Shown here in pieces: positions 46,290 through 59,632 of a DNA stretch of 64,000 bases. The stretch spans positions 4,942,501 to 5,006,500 of the forward strand of contig CAMRHE010000011.1 in NCBI GenBank assembly GCA_947044405.1, written 5' to 3'. Every line of letters starts with the position of its first letter. The first letter of the stretch is position 1. The notes beneath the pieces were generated by a model. That model worked only from the letters and a program-made list of their open reading frames with translations. It searched no databases and was not told the DNA's origin. A program made the position numbers and the translations under genes. This DNA is from Leptodactylus fallax. Lineage: Eukaryota > Chordata > Amphibia > Anura > Leptodactylidae.

Positions 46290-47640
46290 ACTGAAATGGC
46301 GTATCGCTGGAAAAATTTTAACACTAAAGGGTTAAAAATACTCCCTACACCTCTTGTTAAATTCCTTGAAGGATGTAGTTTGCAAAATGGAGTCACTTCT
46401 TGGGGAATTCCACTTTACTGGCAGCTCCAGGGCTCTGCAAAAACTACATGGAGTCCAAAAACAGGCCCTCAAAATCTACACTCCAAAAGCCAAAAAACGC
46501 AGAGCTCCTTCCCTTGTGAGCCCTGCTGTATTCCCAAACAGCAGTTTACGCCCACATATACAGCTTTTTTGTGCTCGTGATAACCCACTTAAAGCTTAAG
46601 GGACGCATGTCTCTGTTCACACAAAGTGGGCACAACATATAGGGCACTTAATTAATTTTTAGGAAGCACTCCTGGGCTCAAAATGCTCACTATACCCCTT
46701 AATAAATTCTTTGAGCAGTGTAGCTTCTAAAATGGGGTCAAGTTTTGTTAGTTAATATTTTAATTTTAGCCCAGAGCTCGATTGCCTGCCTATGCAATAT
46801 AAATGAACAAATTAGGCTTCAAATGCGCTTTCACTTCTGCACCCTGATGTATTTCCAGGCAAAAGATTAGTGCCGCATGTAGGGTGTTTCCAAAATAAGG
46901 AAATGGTGCATAATAACTGGAGAGGTGAATTTTCACAGTGCCACAAACTGGGCATGGCATATCAGACACTGAAATAGTATTTATCTGGGAAAATTTTAAT
47001 TTTGCTCTTTGCTGCACATTTCTTTTTGGAAAGCATCTCTGGGGTCAAAATGATCACTATACCTGTTGATCATTTTTTGAGGGGTGCCATTTCCAAAATC
47101 AGGAAAATCAAAATTATTCTGCCCTCCAAAAGCTTAATGACTCTTTGCCCAGACAACAGTTTTCATCCACATGTGGGGTCAATATACTCATTATACCCCT
47201 TGATATATTCCTTGAGATGTGTAGATTTAAAAATGGGGTTAGGTTTTTTAGGTTCTCATTGTACTGGTATTGGTAGCCTCTCAATATGCAACAGGTTAGC
47301 TGAAAACTATTCCAGCAAAATCTACCCTCCAAAAGCCAAGTAGCGCTTTTCAATCCACATCATGTATCCATACGGGAATTTGAAACCATACATGAGGTAT
47401 TGTTGTGTTCAGCAGAAACTGTGGGGTGCCTTTCCTCCTTTAACATCTTGTGAAAATGAAAAATTTCGGGGCTAAAGTGACATTTTATTGGAAAAAAAAT
47501 ATTTCATTTTCATACCCCAATGTTAATAAAATCTGTGAAACAGCTGTGGGGTCAAAATGATACCCGTTGTGAATGTGTAAGTTTTAGGGCTTACTCAACA
47601 TATTATAAAAAAAAATATAAATTTTACTTTTGTATTGTTT
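46290..47640. repeat. Degenerate tandem repeat, about 250-bp period
   Basis: A module of 'cactatacccct-tgataaattccttga-gggtgtagtttccaaaatggggtca-cttt' followed by 'ctccaaaagccaa...ttcccaaacagcagttt' recurs at least four times (near 46340, 46685, 47050 and 47190), decayed by different amounts. Frames at 46284-46599 are shadows of it. Confidence 0.65.
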
Positions 47641-48135
47641 TAACCCTTACGTAACGCAGACATTTTTCATTTTTGTGTTTTCGTTTTGCATTCCAAAAGC
47701 CATAACTTTCTCTTTTTTTCCTTTTATGTAGTCATATGAGGGCTTGATTTTTGCATGACAAGATGTACTTCAAAACGGTACCATTTATTATTCTGTACAA
47801 TGTACTGGGAAGCGGGAAAAATTCATAATGAGGTGGAATTGAAAAAAAAATGCAGTACTGCCATTTTCTTACAGGTTTTGTTTTTATGGCTTCCACTGTA
47901 CAGTAAAAATTCTATGTTTGCTTTATTCCCAGGTCGGTACAATCACGGTGATACCAAATTTATATATATATAATATATATATATATAATATATGAAAAAA
48001 AAAAAAACATTATATATATAATTTTTTTTTTTTTTCATGTTTTAATAACTTTACAAATCTTCAACATTTTGAAGAAAAAAAAAATTTCTTTGAATCCTCG
48101 TATTCTGACACCTGTAACTTTTTTATATTTCAAAC
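47641..48135. repeat. Dispersed frog repeat (uninterrupted copy)
   Basis: Body CATATGAGGGCTTGATTTTTGC, GGTACCATTTATTATTCTG, CAGGTCGGTACAATCACGGT and GATACCAAATTTATATATAT, with (TA)n and A/T runs at 47962-48030. It ends ATTCTGACACCTGTAACTTTTTTATATTTC. This is the empty-site relative of the repeat that Tc1 copy 6 entered. Confidence 0.7.
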
Positions 48136-48320
48136 AAAAAAATCCCACAGATATATAGTTTATATTTATTAAACACAGATATAAGACAAATATAAATATT
48201 TACATCGCAAAAGGGAGGGGGACCGGAAAATTCACATCAATAATGCATCATGGAGGTAAGTATGGAGCAATAGGGTAACAATTAGAGGTTAAATACATGT
48301 CTGTAGCAGTTGTGAGGTTA
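48136..48320. other. Spacer, nothing recognised
   Basis: AT-rich, no element ends or frames. Confidence 0.3.
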
Positions 48321-48816
48321 AGGCTAGTTGCAGACGACCGTGGGTATTTTGCGGTCCACAAACTAGTAATTAGTCTTCAGTTTTTGTGGACAGAGTGTCT
48401 TCAGTGTTTCTTCAGCATTAGTGATTTATGTCCGCAAAAACGGACAGAGTGTCTTCAGTGTGCCATCAGTGTGTGATCCTAGTTTGCAGATCCACCATAA
48501 AAAAACACAGGAGACATCTAATTATATCCCTAGCTTGTCCGCAAAAATGAAAGGCATACTGATGACACACTGAGAACATCAGTGTGCCATCCTAGCTTTT
48601 TAGTCTCCCATACGCTTCTATGGGCGAGTCCGTTCCGCAAAAACTGAACAGAATAGGACATCTTATATCTGACGTGGTGCGGAATCATAGCTCACACACT
48701 GATCAGTGAAAAATATGGTCGTTTGCATATACCCATAGAAACGAATGGGTCAGTGTGCTATTCGAGAAAAACCAGGATAGCACACGGATCTCACCCACGG
48801 ACGTCTGCAACTGGCC
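48321..48816. mobile_element. PIF/Harbinger-like MITE ('gttgcagacg' family)
   Basis: Left AGGCTAGTTGCAGACGACCG and inverted right AGGCCAGTTGCAGACGTCCG, with TTA/TAA at the edges. Internal repeats of CGGACAGAGTGTCTTCAGTG occur twice. Confidence 0.8.
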
Positions 48817-48888
48817 TAAATGCTATAACAATATATAAACTGCATTGAACAAAATGCATAAGCCAATGCAGGCAATCATATGCATGTA

Positions 48889-49818
<930 letters not shown>

Positions 49819-49904
49819 TATATTACAGCTAAAGCAAAATAGTAAAGAATCAAAACCATACAACATACAATAAGTCCATAATACAAACCTACCAGGATAG
49901 TATG

Positions 49905-49946
49905 CACCCCAACGCGTGTTTCGCCACAACTGGCTTTGTTTGGGGG
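49905..49946 (-). ncRNA. Decayed hammerhead-like motif
   Basis: On the minus strand: CCCCC, AAACAAA, hairpin GCCA-GTTG-TGGC, GAAAC, ACGC-GTT and GGGG. Stem I (CCCC/GGGG), stem II and GAAAC fit a Penelope-type hammerhead, but the CTGATGA core is replaced by an A-rich stretch. Surrounding 49821-49904 has no coding content. Probably a leftover LTR-like piece of a Penelope-like element. Confidence 0.42.
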
Positions 49947-50060
49947 TCTCAGCTTTTTTTGTTGCAGATTTTGCTGCAGTTTTTTTTTAGCTAATGGTAG
50001 GAGTTTATTGAGCAGAAGGTAGAAGTATAAGTACTTGCTATATATTCCTATATTCCTATA

Positions 50061-51697
50061 CAGTCATATGAAAATGTTTGGGCACCCCTATTAATCTTAA
50101 TCATTTTTAGTTCTAAATATTTGGGTGTTTGCAACAGCCATTTCAATTTGATATATCTAATAACTGATGGACACGGTAATATTTCAGGATTGAAATGAGG
50201 TTTATTGTACTAACAGAAAATGTGCAATATGCATTAAACCAAAATTTGACCGGTGCAAAAGTATGGGCACCTCAACAGAAAAGTGACATTAATATTTAGT
50301 AGATCCTCCTTTTGCAAAAATAACAGCCTCTAGTCGCTTCCTGTAGCTTTTAATCAGTTCCTGGATCCTGGATGAAGGTATTTTTGACCATTCCTCTTTA
50401 CAAAACCAATTCCAGTTCAGTTAAGTTTGATGGTCGCCGAGCATGGACAGCCCGCTTCAAATTATCCCACAGATGTTCAATGATATTCAGGTCTGGGGAC
50501 TGGGATGGCCATTCCAGAACATTGTAATTGTTCCTCTGCATGAATGCCTGAGCAGATTTGGAGCTGTGTTTTGGATCATTGTCTTGCTGAAATATCCATC
50601 CCCGGCGTAACTTCAAATTCGTCACTGATTCTTGTACATTATTCTCAAGAATCTGCTGATACTGAGTTGAATCCATGCGACCCTCAACTTTAACAAGATT
50701 CCCGGTGCCGGCATTGGCCACACAGCCCCAAAGCATGATGGAACCTCCACCAAATTTTACAGTGGGTAGCAAGTGTTTTTCTTGGAATGCTGTGTTTTTT
50801 TGACACCATGCATAACGCCTTTTTGTATGACCAAACAACTCAATCTTTGTTTCATCAGTCCACAGGACCTTCTTCCAAAATGAAGCTGGCTTGTCCAAAT
50901 GTGCTTTTGCATACCTCAGGCGACTCTGTTTGTGGCGTGCTTTCAGAAACGGCTTCTTTCGCATCACTCTCCCATACAGCTTCTCCTTGTGCAAAGTGTG
51001 CTGTATTGTTGACCGATGCACAGTGACACCATCTGCAGCAAGATGATGCTGCAGCTCTTTGGAGGTGGTCTGTGGATTGTCCTTGACTGTTCTCACCATT
51101 CTTCTTCTCTGCCTTTCTGATATTTTTCTTGGCCTGCCACTTCTGGGCTTAACAAGAACTGTCCCTGTGGTCTTCCATTTCCTTACTATGTTCCTCACAG
51201 TGGAAACTGACAGGTTAAATCTCTGAGACAACTTTTTGTATCCTTCCCCTGAACAACTATGTTGAACAATCTTTGTTTTCATATCATTTGAGAGTTGTTA
51301 TGAGGAGCCCATGATGCCACTCTTCAGAGGAGATTGAAATAGGAGAACAACTTGCAATTGGCCACCTTAAATACCTTTTCTCATGATTGGATACCCCTGG
51401 CTATGAAGTTCAAAGCTCAGTGAGGTTACAAAACCAATAAGTCAGTAAAAAGTAGTTAGGAGTATTCAAATCAATAAAATGATAAGGGTACCCAAATTTT
51501 TGCAGCGGTCAAATTTTGGTTTAATGCAAATTGCACATTTTCTGTTAGTACAATAAACCTCATTTCAATCCTGAAATATTACTGTGTCCATCAGTTATTA
51601 GATATATCAAATTGAAATGGCTGTTGCAAACACCCAAATATTTAGAACTAAAAATGATTAAGATTAATAGGGGTGCCCAAACTTTTTCATATGACTG
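50061..51697 (-). mobile_element. Tc1-like element, family C, nearly full length
   Basis: 1637 bp with TA at 50059-50060 and 51698-51699. Ends CAGTCATATGAAAATGTTTG and the inverse CAAACTTTTTCATATGACTG; terminal repeats extend about 200 bp (CTGATGGACACGGTAATATT against AATATTACTGTGTCCATCAG). The transposase is on the minus strand and is only lightly damaged. Confidence 0.93.
50398..51282 (-). pseudogene. Tc1-type transposase with intact catalytic triad but damaged ends
   Basis: The 294-codon frame starts [23 protein letters not shown] segments lie in residues 10-55 and 70-110, joined by the [13 protein letters not shown] linker with its GRPR hook. Catalytic blocks are all present: [12 protein letters not shown] (first Asp), [12 protein letters not shown] (second Asp) and [14 protein letters not shown] (Glu), plus [14 protein letters not shown]. 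The frame ends early at ELVL because of a short indel; the missing 45 or so residues can be traced in another frame toward 50280. Just upstream ATG GGC TCC TCA is followed by TAA, so the original start (MGSS) has a stop. Best-preserved catalytic core in the window. Confidence 0.92.
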
Positions 51698-51699
51698 TA

Positions 51700-53601
51700 T
51701 ATATTTCTCCGGTAAACATTTTGTTGGCACCTTGAGGGGCACTATTGTATCCATATATCTTTTTTTAGCTTCCCAAACATGATAATTTTGATCACTGCAT
51801 CTAATAAATGAGAGGTCAAAAATATTGATACCGTTTATGAAGATGCATTTTATGGTCCGCATTCCTGACATCTTTGAATAATCCAATTCATTTACTTGCT
51901 ATAACAAAATATTTTCTCAGGTGTCTTTTTGTGATGAAGTGATGGTTTAGATTTTCAGTGGGTGCAGCACATTTATGTTTTCACAGTTCCAAATGTGTTC
52001 TTATTTTCCTTTGTAAAGATTGTGACGTGCTATCTTGCAAAGTTTTTCCAATTTTTAATTTTGTTTTTATTTCCATTATTGGAAATAATGCATAAACAGT
52101 ATTCAAATGCTTGGACACTTTTAAGAGCTTTAATGCAGTTATGATTAAATTAAACACATTAAATTCAAGAAAAATAAGAGTTAGAAGTGATTTTGACAAC
52201 TTGCATTGAAACAGTATTATAATAATGTGTTTTAACTGCTTCCCATAATCTATAATAATCTAATAACTTTTTTGTGTCCTAACTGCCCTGCCACTTGAAT
52301 TTCAAAAGGTAGTGCATTTGCTCCCCTTCCAGAGTTGGAGTTCCCCCTCACTTACTTTACTCATGTATATACCCAGTAGTGAATAGTGAACAGATGCAGT
52401 TAACCCTTTAAATGCCGATGTCTCTAACAATCGCAGCATCTAAGATGTTTCACAGGTGTACTGTCATTCCATCAACCTCCCACGATGCAATCTTAGAATG
52501 CAGAGGCAGGTTCTAATAGGCTCTTTGTCAGTGTAAAACCAATAGCTCTAATACACTGCAATACAGAACTACTGCTGTGTATTATTTTGTATAATTTTTA
52601 TGGTTGCATCCCCATATGGGACTAAAAAAGTTTTGTTTTTTTTTAAATATCATTTTACCCTTTAAATAATAATTTATTGTGGCAAAATAGAAAAGCTAAA
52701 AAAGTACAAATAATTTCTATCACCATACCCATAACAACCTGAACTATAAAATGATCGTGTTATTTAATCCTCACAGTGAATACTGTAAAAAAAAAAAAAA
52801 AAACTATGCCATAATTGCTTTCTTTTGTCCATCCTACCTAAAAAAAAAAAAAACCCAAAGAGTATATACTGAATGATACATTGAAAATGTCAACTCACTC
52901 CTCCAAAAAATAGGAAAACAGGCGTCATCAATGGAAAATATGGTTCTCAGAATATGGTGATTTAAAAACAAATGATTTAAGAAAACGTTTTTTAACAGTA
53001 CACAATAAGGGATTGAATCAGCCACAAAGATGCTGAGAGTTTTACATGTTACTTATTAATGTGATGTAGTAACCTTATTAACCAGAAGTATGAATTTTCA
53101 CTGGAAAACAAATCAAATTTCCATAAAATAATGTACTGCATATTATAATTCAAGACAAGTTGAAATACTGCAAAGGCAAAAACAAGCTACATTTTAAATC
53201 CATTACTGATGAAAAACAGCAGATGGCAGTACTGAGAAGGTTCATAGGAAAAGGAAACAATAAGAAATGAGTGAAAGCGCTATTCTGACAGCATTAAGAC
53301 TGCATGTACATGAGACTAAAGGAAATGTTATTGTGCAGCAGGGATACACATCCTGCAGTCTGCTACAAATGCGGCCCTGGTCACAGACATGTTGGTCTGT
53401 GTCCTAGTAGCTCCAAAAAGAGATGGTTCTGAAAAGAACATTTTGGTGTCATTAGACTGTAGCTTATTTATTCTCTTTATTTCATTATATTTCGCAGCAG
53501 TTTAGGCTAAGGCCCATTGTAGCAAACTACAGTTCAAAAATGCTGCGGAAAAAAAACACATTGAAAACACGTTGCATTTTTTTCTGTTTTATTTTTTGGC
53601 T
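51700..53601. other. Intergenic, nothing recognised
   Basis: About 1.9 kb with A-runs (52788-52803, 52842-52854) and no convincing frame. Possibly less repeat-rich than its surroundings. Confidence 0.35.
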
Positions 53602-53820
53602 ACGGCCCCACGTTGTGGAAATGCAGCTTTTTGTGCTGCAGATTTTACTGCAGTTTTTTGAGCCAAAGCCAAGAATGGCTACAAAAGGAGTGGGAAATAT
53701 ATAGGAAGTTCTTATACTTCTACCTTCTATACTTCTATCCTTCCTGGTTTTAGCTCAAAAAACCGCAGCAAAATCTGCAACAAAAAAGTTGCGTTTCTGT
53801 AACATGGGGCCATAGCCTTA
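53602..53820. mobile_element. PIF/Harbinger-like MITE ('aaggcccc' family)
   Basis: Left GGCTACGGCCCCACGTTGTG and inverted right GGCTATGGCCCCATGTTACA. Inner TGCAGATTTTACTGCAGTTT against AAACCGCAGCAAAATCTGCA (inverted). Same family as 15308-15530. Confidence 0.78.
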
Positions 53821-54064
53821 ATTGCGTTTTTCTTGCATTTTTCTTTGTGGTTTTTCTTCAATCATTAAATCTATAGGGAAAACACTTCCTCGAGCCCTTG
53901 GTTTAATACAGTGTGAAAGATTTACTAAGCTATAACGCAATAGAATTCTGGCTCAATTTGCACCAAAATGACTTACCCTCTTTATACCAGATAAATAATG
54001 TGAGCCTGACAAAGGCTAAGGCTGAAATGAGTAGCTGCTGGAGGTTGGTGTAAGTGTTTGGCTA

Positions 54065-54245
54065 TTTTTTATCATGATAAGCTCTTGCAAGCAGGGACCT
54101 CACTCCTATTGTTTGATATGTTTATTTCTCTGTCACATTGTAATGTCTCATATTGTCTGTTCATGTGTCCTCTGATTTGTAAAGTGCTACGAAATATGTT
54201 GGTGCTATATAAATAAAGTTATTATTATTATCATTATTATTAATA
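54065..54245 (+). mobile_element. L2-type LINE/SINE 3' tail
   Basis: AAGCTCTTGCAAGCAGGGACC ... TAAAGTGCTACGAAATATGT, TGGTGCTATATAAATAAAG and then (ATT)n. The same tail (inverted) ends the SINE at 27142. Confidence 0.75.
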
Positions 54246-56183
54246 AAGATGGTATGTTTTATGGAGTCTGAAAGTGCTGGCTGCCTCTTTAAATCTTGGA
54301 ATTGTTCTCTGGATTCATCCATGCACTGGAACTTCTCTTTGAAAATAGTTTTTAGTAACGTTGAATGTGGTATTTAGGGGTTGTGGCTTACAGTAGGCAA
54401 GATTTCCCTGTATATTCATTTCTCAGGAAGGAAAGGCCCAGCTTTGCGCTTAGCATGCCTCAAAAAATGTAGGTCACACACCCTATTTCCCCCCCCCCCT
54501 TTACATACCACACTCTCTATTTACAGGTGAACTTCTTATTTACAGGATGATGACCCCTTTAATGGCCCCGATAAAATACTGTTCCCCCTTTGCTGACCCC
54601 CAACACAGTGACAATAGGTAATTACCTCTATTCACTAATCACCAATCTTGCACATGCTCGCCTCCTCTTTGATTCCAGCCTACGTCCACTTATTGTGTCC
54701 CAAAACTGGACAGAACCAAGACATGACATCTGCCTTTCCCCCTGTGCTGTCTCTTTTTTTCCTTCCTTTTTCCAGTGCTTTGAATGTATCTCTAATAAAG
54801 TAGATTTTGATGGTTGGTTTGTTAGCTGCCGGAGCACTATGTTTTCCTTGCTACTCTTTTCACATGGTCCAAGCCAGGATTGAGTTCCCTGTACCGCACT
54901 ATTACAAGCCATGCCTTCTTACACTCTGGAACTGGCAAGATGGTATTTGTATTTTATACATTTACTTGTACTAAATTTAAGACAGTATTAACGAATTTGC
55001 TTCAGTGTATCAACTTTACCCATACCTTTTCAAGATGAGGGTGTTATACAACATGCTGCTCTCTCCATTGTAGTTTATGGGAGCTGCAAAATACCCAGCT
55101 TTTTAAAGCGCCTAACTTTTTATCATAGGCTATTCCAGATGGGGAATATTTTTTACAGTTATTTTGGATCTTGGGAGCAGCATAAGCAGCCATCAAACCA
55201 GAAAAGCTTGCCTCTGTTTAACAGTGTATGTGTAACCATGCAATCTCAGAATTTGGACATTAGATGTTAACAAAATGGTTCTGCAGGACACAGTAGAACC
55301 ACATATACCTGTGTGAAACCACCTGGGCATTACTTTTGCACAGCATCCACCAGTAGAACCCCTACTAGAGTGTTTTTTGACTAGTATCTACTGTGTAGCA
55401 GAACTCTGTAGAACTGTTTTTGTTCTATTTTGATGTATTTTGTGAACATGCATGTCGGTATATTATATACTGTATATATAATTTTTTTGCATAACTATAA
55501 TACAATGGAAGTTAAACCAGACTGAGAGAACAGGAAACTGTCCATGAAGGACTGTATATCGTGCACTCCACATTTCATTGACTAACCTCTTATATATCAT
55601 GTGTACTTGACGTTTATAACTCCTCTAATAAACACTTTACTGCACCATAACAGCTTTACATGTTATCACCTTCCTGTCTGACATTGTACTAGGGAACATG
55701 TAACAATCTGAGATCATTGGTAAAACTTTTTTGAGAATAGGGTTTATCATTGGCGTTGGATTTAGAATTGTATAAATGCTTAGTTTTCTAATAAGAATCT
55801 GATGCTGGCCATTAATATGCTGTCTTTTCAGCCCCTGCTTTGTGTGGGCCATGTTTTCCTGAACTAGTGGTTATAGTTATAGCATCAACAAATAAAAACC
55901 AGCATTTTCTCATTTAAATTGTGTATACAGTTGTTCCAAATTTGTACTACCCATTTATGAAAATTGCCTTTCACAAGCATCTATAAACAATGTTTTAGTG
56001 GCCAGCAATGTCCTTATTCTGACAATATTTGTCAGAATAAGGATATTGAATATTTGAAGATTTGTTATGATAGGTAACTAACTGGTCAATTTACTTACAA
56101 GTGGTTTTTCCAAGTTTTGCTTAATACTTTACAAGGGTTAAGTGTTATTTGATATGTATCTCTGACTTTGCTTCACTACAACT
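54246..56183. other. Intergenic, nothing recognised
   Basis: About 1.9 kb. A C-run at about 54490, a GTCAGAATAAGGATATT/AATGTCCTTATTCTGAC inverted pair near 56005-56047, and otherwise unassigned DNA. Frames at 54590 and 55637 lack any recognisable domain. Confidence 0.35.
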
Positions 56184-56517
56184 TTAAAGCGGTTAGCCAC
56201 TCCTAAATTTTGATGGCCTATCCTTAGATTAGGTCATCATCAATATTACATCTGCGAAGGTCTGACAGCCGGGACCCCTGCAGATCAGCTCCTCTGGGAG
56301 CTGTGCTGCTCATTCTCCATGCCAAGTGTAGCGGTGGCTTTAGGCACTACAGAGACCTCAGTGGGACAGTGCTGCAGTACCTAAAGCTGCCACTACACTT
56401 TGTATGGCAAGTGAGAAACGTGGCTCCCACCATGTAAACATTACAGAGAGTTTCACTGCCCCAGGGCAGCTGATCTGCAGGGGTCCCAGTTATTGAGGAA
56501 CAGATGGTATTATTTAA
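56184..56517. mobile_element. TTAA MITE
   Basis: Left TTAAAGCGGTTAGCCACTCC with TATCCTTAGATTAGGTCATC. Central foldback: GACCCCTGCAGATCAGCT at about 56273 and the inverse AGCTGATCTGCAGGGGTC at about 56468. A TTAA at 56514 may be the right edge. Confidence 0.7.
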
Positions 56518-57095
56518 ATATACTATCATACTGAGATTACATAAGCAGTTTAAAAAAATCTCTAGTTTGGAGACACCTAGGCTAATATATTGTTGCATAT
56601 AAGCGGTAATAATCTGAAGCTAAAGCATGTAGTTGCCCATGCAATTTTGCCTGCATTCTGTAAACATAGTTCTGACAGCTTTATGCTTGTAGCCTCAATG
56701 CCATAGGTGGACTATTGACAATAGGTGCGGTAGGAATGACATCACTGGACTAAAACATACATATGGATTGGATTTGTGATTACTGCCATTTTTCCGATGT
56801 TTTCCCATCTTGAGGAGTCGCTACATGGTTTAGTCAGTTTTACCACACTAAAGATGCACACAGAACCCCAGTGCATAAACAACGCACACTTCATATAGTC
56901 TCTTTTATCCCTATGACCACAATGGGCGTTGCATTTATGTAACTACAGAAACTAGAAAACCAACCTTCGATCTCCTTCTCTCACAGATTGTCAGTCAGTG
57001 ATCTCTCTCCTTTTATACCAGTCTGCCATAAAGTAGATTTCTGCTTATTGCACTTGTTTTTTTTTTTTGTTTTTCTTTTAAGTCAATCCTGTTTT
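56518..57095. other. Intergenic, nothing recognised
   Basis: No element ends or convincing reading frame seen in about 580 bp apart from a T-run near 57057-57070. Confidence 0.3.
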
Positions 57096-57403
57096 AGGTT
57101 AAGGCCCCACATAGCATCCTGCAGCAAAAAAGCACTGTGGGAAAAATCGCAGCGGCAATGCATTGTGGTTTTTCCCACAGCGCTTTTCACAAAGTTTGCA
57201 GAGGTTTCTAATTATAACTATAGGGAAACCGCTAACGTTTCCGTGGGTATAATTGACATGCTGCAATTTCCAAAACCGCAAAGGTTTTGGAAATCGCAGT
57301 GTTTCTGCTGCATATATTTTACTGCACTGTGTGGATGGAATTTTTCAGTAATGTTTCTGCTGTGGGCAAACGGCAGGGTTTATGCCACGTGGGGCCCCGG
57401 CCT
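57096..57403. mobile_element. PIF/Harbinger-like MITE ('aaggcccc' family, diverged)
   Basis: Left GGTTAAGGCCCCACATAGCA, right (inverted) AAGGCCGGGGCCCCACGTGG. Central GCTGCAATTTCCAAAACCGC and the inverse GGTTTTGGAAATCGCAG form the foldback. Confidence 0.65.
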
Positions 57404-57654
57404 TTGGCATATATGTATGTGTTGAGCACTGGGGAAAAAGCTTGTCCAAAAAATAGGACCACGTTCTGTCCTTGATACCACATGTCAATGAAAATGGACA
57501 ACTGAATAAGGCCTCATTTGTATCACTTTTCTACATTTCTAATTCATTTAAAACCCATTGAAAATTCTTATCATGAAAGTTAAGGTGTTAATATATTTCT
57601 AGATGAGCCATTATCTTAAAATAGAGAAGACTTTCAATCAGTGGTGCCAATTTA

Positions 57655-57906
57655 GTCCCCTTGCAGACGACTTTGGCGTGGTTCAGTGTGCTATCCAGTT
57701 CTTCCCGGATTCATTTCTGTCAGCCTACGCACACAACCGTGAATTACATGGTCCTGTGTTCAGGCCAACATCCCGGGCTACAAAACTCAGAACAAGTTCT
57801 ATTCCTGTCCGGTTTTGCGCCCATGCTTCCGCAGCTCCTATTCATTGAATGAATGTCTCGGAAGCACGACTGGTGCGGCCAGCAGACGGTCATCTGCAAG
57901 GGGCCT
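57655..57906. mobile_element. Foldback MITE ('ccccttgcaga' ends)
   Basis: CCCCTTGCAGACGACTTTGG on the left against the inverse of GGTCATCTGCAAGGGG on the right. The interior includes TTCCGCAGCTCCTATTCATT and a GCACGACTGGTGCGG turn. Confidence 0.68.
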
Positions 57907-58059
57907 TACTAATAGTTAGATGGTGTAAATTTAGACAGGCAAAATGTGTCAGATTTATCACAGTGACAGATACTGCATCACCTGTGCCAGTCCTACAGGG
58001 AGAGACTTCGGCTGCTCCATTCATCGTCTGATCGTGTTAAGGTAAGTAAACAATTTATT

Positions 58060-58920
58060 GTTTTCTGGAAAGGGAAAGGGGATCTGATAAGGGGGCAAAC
58101 TATTATTTATAGGGGGGTCTATTATTTATAGTGAGGAGCTATTAAATATAAGGGAGGCTATTGTAAAGTTGAACTATTATTTATAAGGGGAAACTATTAT
58201 TTATAAGGGGGTTATTATAAGAAATAAACTATTATATATAAGGGGGCTATAGTATATAATAGTTCCCCCTTATAATAGTCCTTTTATATATTATAGTTCC
58301 TCCCTTATTAATAACCACACCTTTATAAATATTAGTACCACCTCTTAATAGCCCCCCTTATAAGGAGAGAACTATTTTAAATGAGGGATGAACTATTATT
58401 TATAAGGGGGGCTATTATAATGGGGAGTCTGTTATCTATACGGGGGCTATTATAATGGGGAGACTATTACATAACAATTATATATAAGGGGGATTATTAT
58501 AAGAGGGGAACACATATATATAAGGGGGAAACTGTTATATATAAAGGGGGCTATTATAAGGGGGAGACTTGTGTTTAAGAGGGGGCTATTATAAGGGGAG
58601 ACTGTTGTATATATGGGGGCTATTATAAGGGGGAACTATTATATATAAGCGGGAGTCTGTTATATATAAATGGGAAACTATTATATATATCAGGGGTGCT
58701 ATTATAAGAGAGGAAACTATTAAATATAAGGGGGGCTATTATAGGGGAAATTATATATAAGTCGAGCTATTATAAGGGGGAAATTATATATGAGATGTCT
58801 ATTATAAGGGGAAATTATTATATATAAGGAGAGCTATTATAAGAGGGAAACTTATTTATAAGGTGGCTATTATTAATAAGGGAGGAACTATTTATAAGAA
58901 GCCTATAATAAGGGGGAAAT
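58060..58920. repeat. Type 1 minisatellite (TATTATTTATAAGGGGG)
   Basis: About forty degenerate units of 17-22 bp, mostly in one direction, with a short inverted segment near 58255-58350 (ATAATAGTTCCCCCTT). Confidence 0.9.
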
Positions 58921-58924
58921 TATA

Positions 58925-59583
58925 TGCACGCATGGACAAAATTGTTGGTACCCCTCGTTTAATGAAAGAAAAACCTACAATGGTCACAGAAATAACTTGA
59001 ATCTGACAAAAGTAATAATATATAAAAATTCTATGAAAATGAACACATGAAAATCAGCCATTGCTTTTCAACCATGCTTAACTTAATATTTTGTTGCACA
59101 ACCTGTTGAGGCAATCACTGCAATCAAACGATTCCTGTAACTGTCAATGAGATTTCTGCACCTCTCAACAGGTATTTTGGCCCACTCCTCATGAGCAAAC
59201 CACTCCAGTTGTCTCGGGTTTGAAGGGTGCCTTTTCCAGATGGCATGTTTTAGCTCCTTCCAAAGATGATCAATATGATTTAGGTCAGGGCTCATAGAAG
59301 GCCACTTCAGAATAGTCCAATGTTTTCCTCTTAGCCATTCTTGGGTGTTTTTAGCTGTGTGTTTTAGGTCATTATCCTGTTGCAAGACCCATAACCTGCG
59401 ACTGAGACCAAGCTTTCTGACACTGGGTAGCACATTTCTCTCTAGAATCCCTTGATAGTCTTGAGATTTCATTGTACCTTGCACAGATTCAAGACACCCT
59501 GTGCAAGATGCAGCAAAGCTATTTCTGACCATTGTGGGTTTTTCTTTCATTAAACGAGGGGTACCAACAATTTTGTCCACGTC

Positions 59584-59585
<2 letters not shown>
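58925..59585 (-). mobile_element. Tc1-like element, family A copy 8, deleted
   Basis: The left end is degraded (GCACGCATGGACAAAATTG); the right end is AATTTTGTCCACGTCTG. A 179-codon minus-strand frame (59622-59083) covers the right repeat, then jumps from the terminal repeat (near 59520) to [32 protein letters not shown] (a P lost), [14 protein letters not shown] (the Glu is Asp here) and SKGCATKY-like STGCATKY. The first-Asp block is deleted. It lies inside the type 1 minisatellite. Confidence 0.88.
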
Positions 59586-59587
<2 letters not shown>

Positions 59588-59625
<38 letters not shown>

Positions 59626-59632
59626 TATATGA
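59588..59632. repeat. (TG)n(TA)n(CA)n microsatellite
   Basis: TGTGTGTGTATATATATATA passes into CACACACACATATAT right next to the Tc1 end. Confidence 0.93.

Noticed and set aside
56988..57425. 145-codon + frame with a hydrophobic start
   Set aside because: It spans a MITE (57096-57403); no domain and no splice context.
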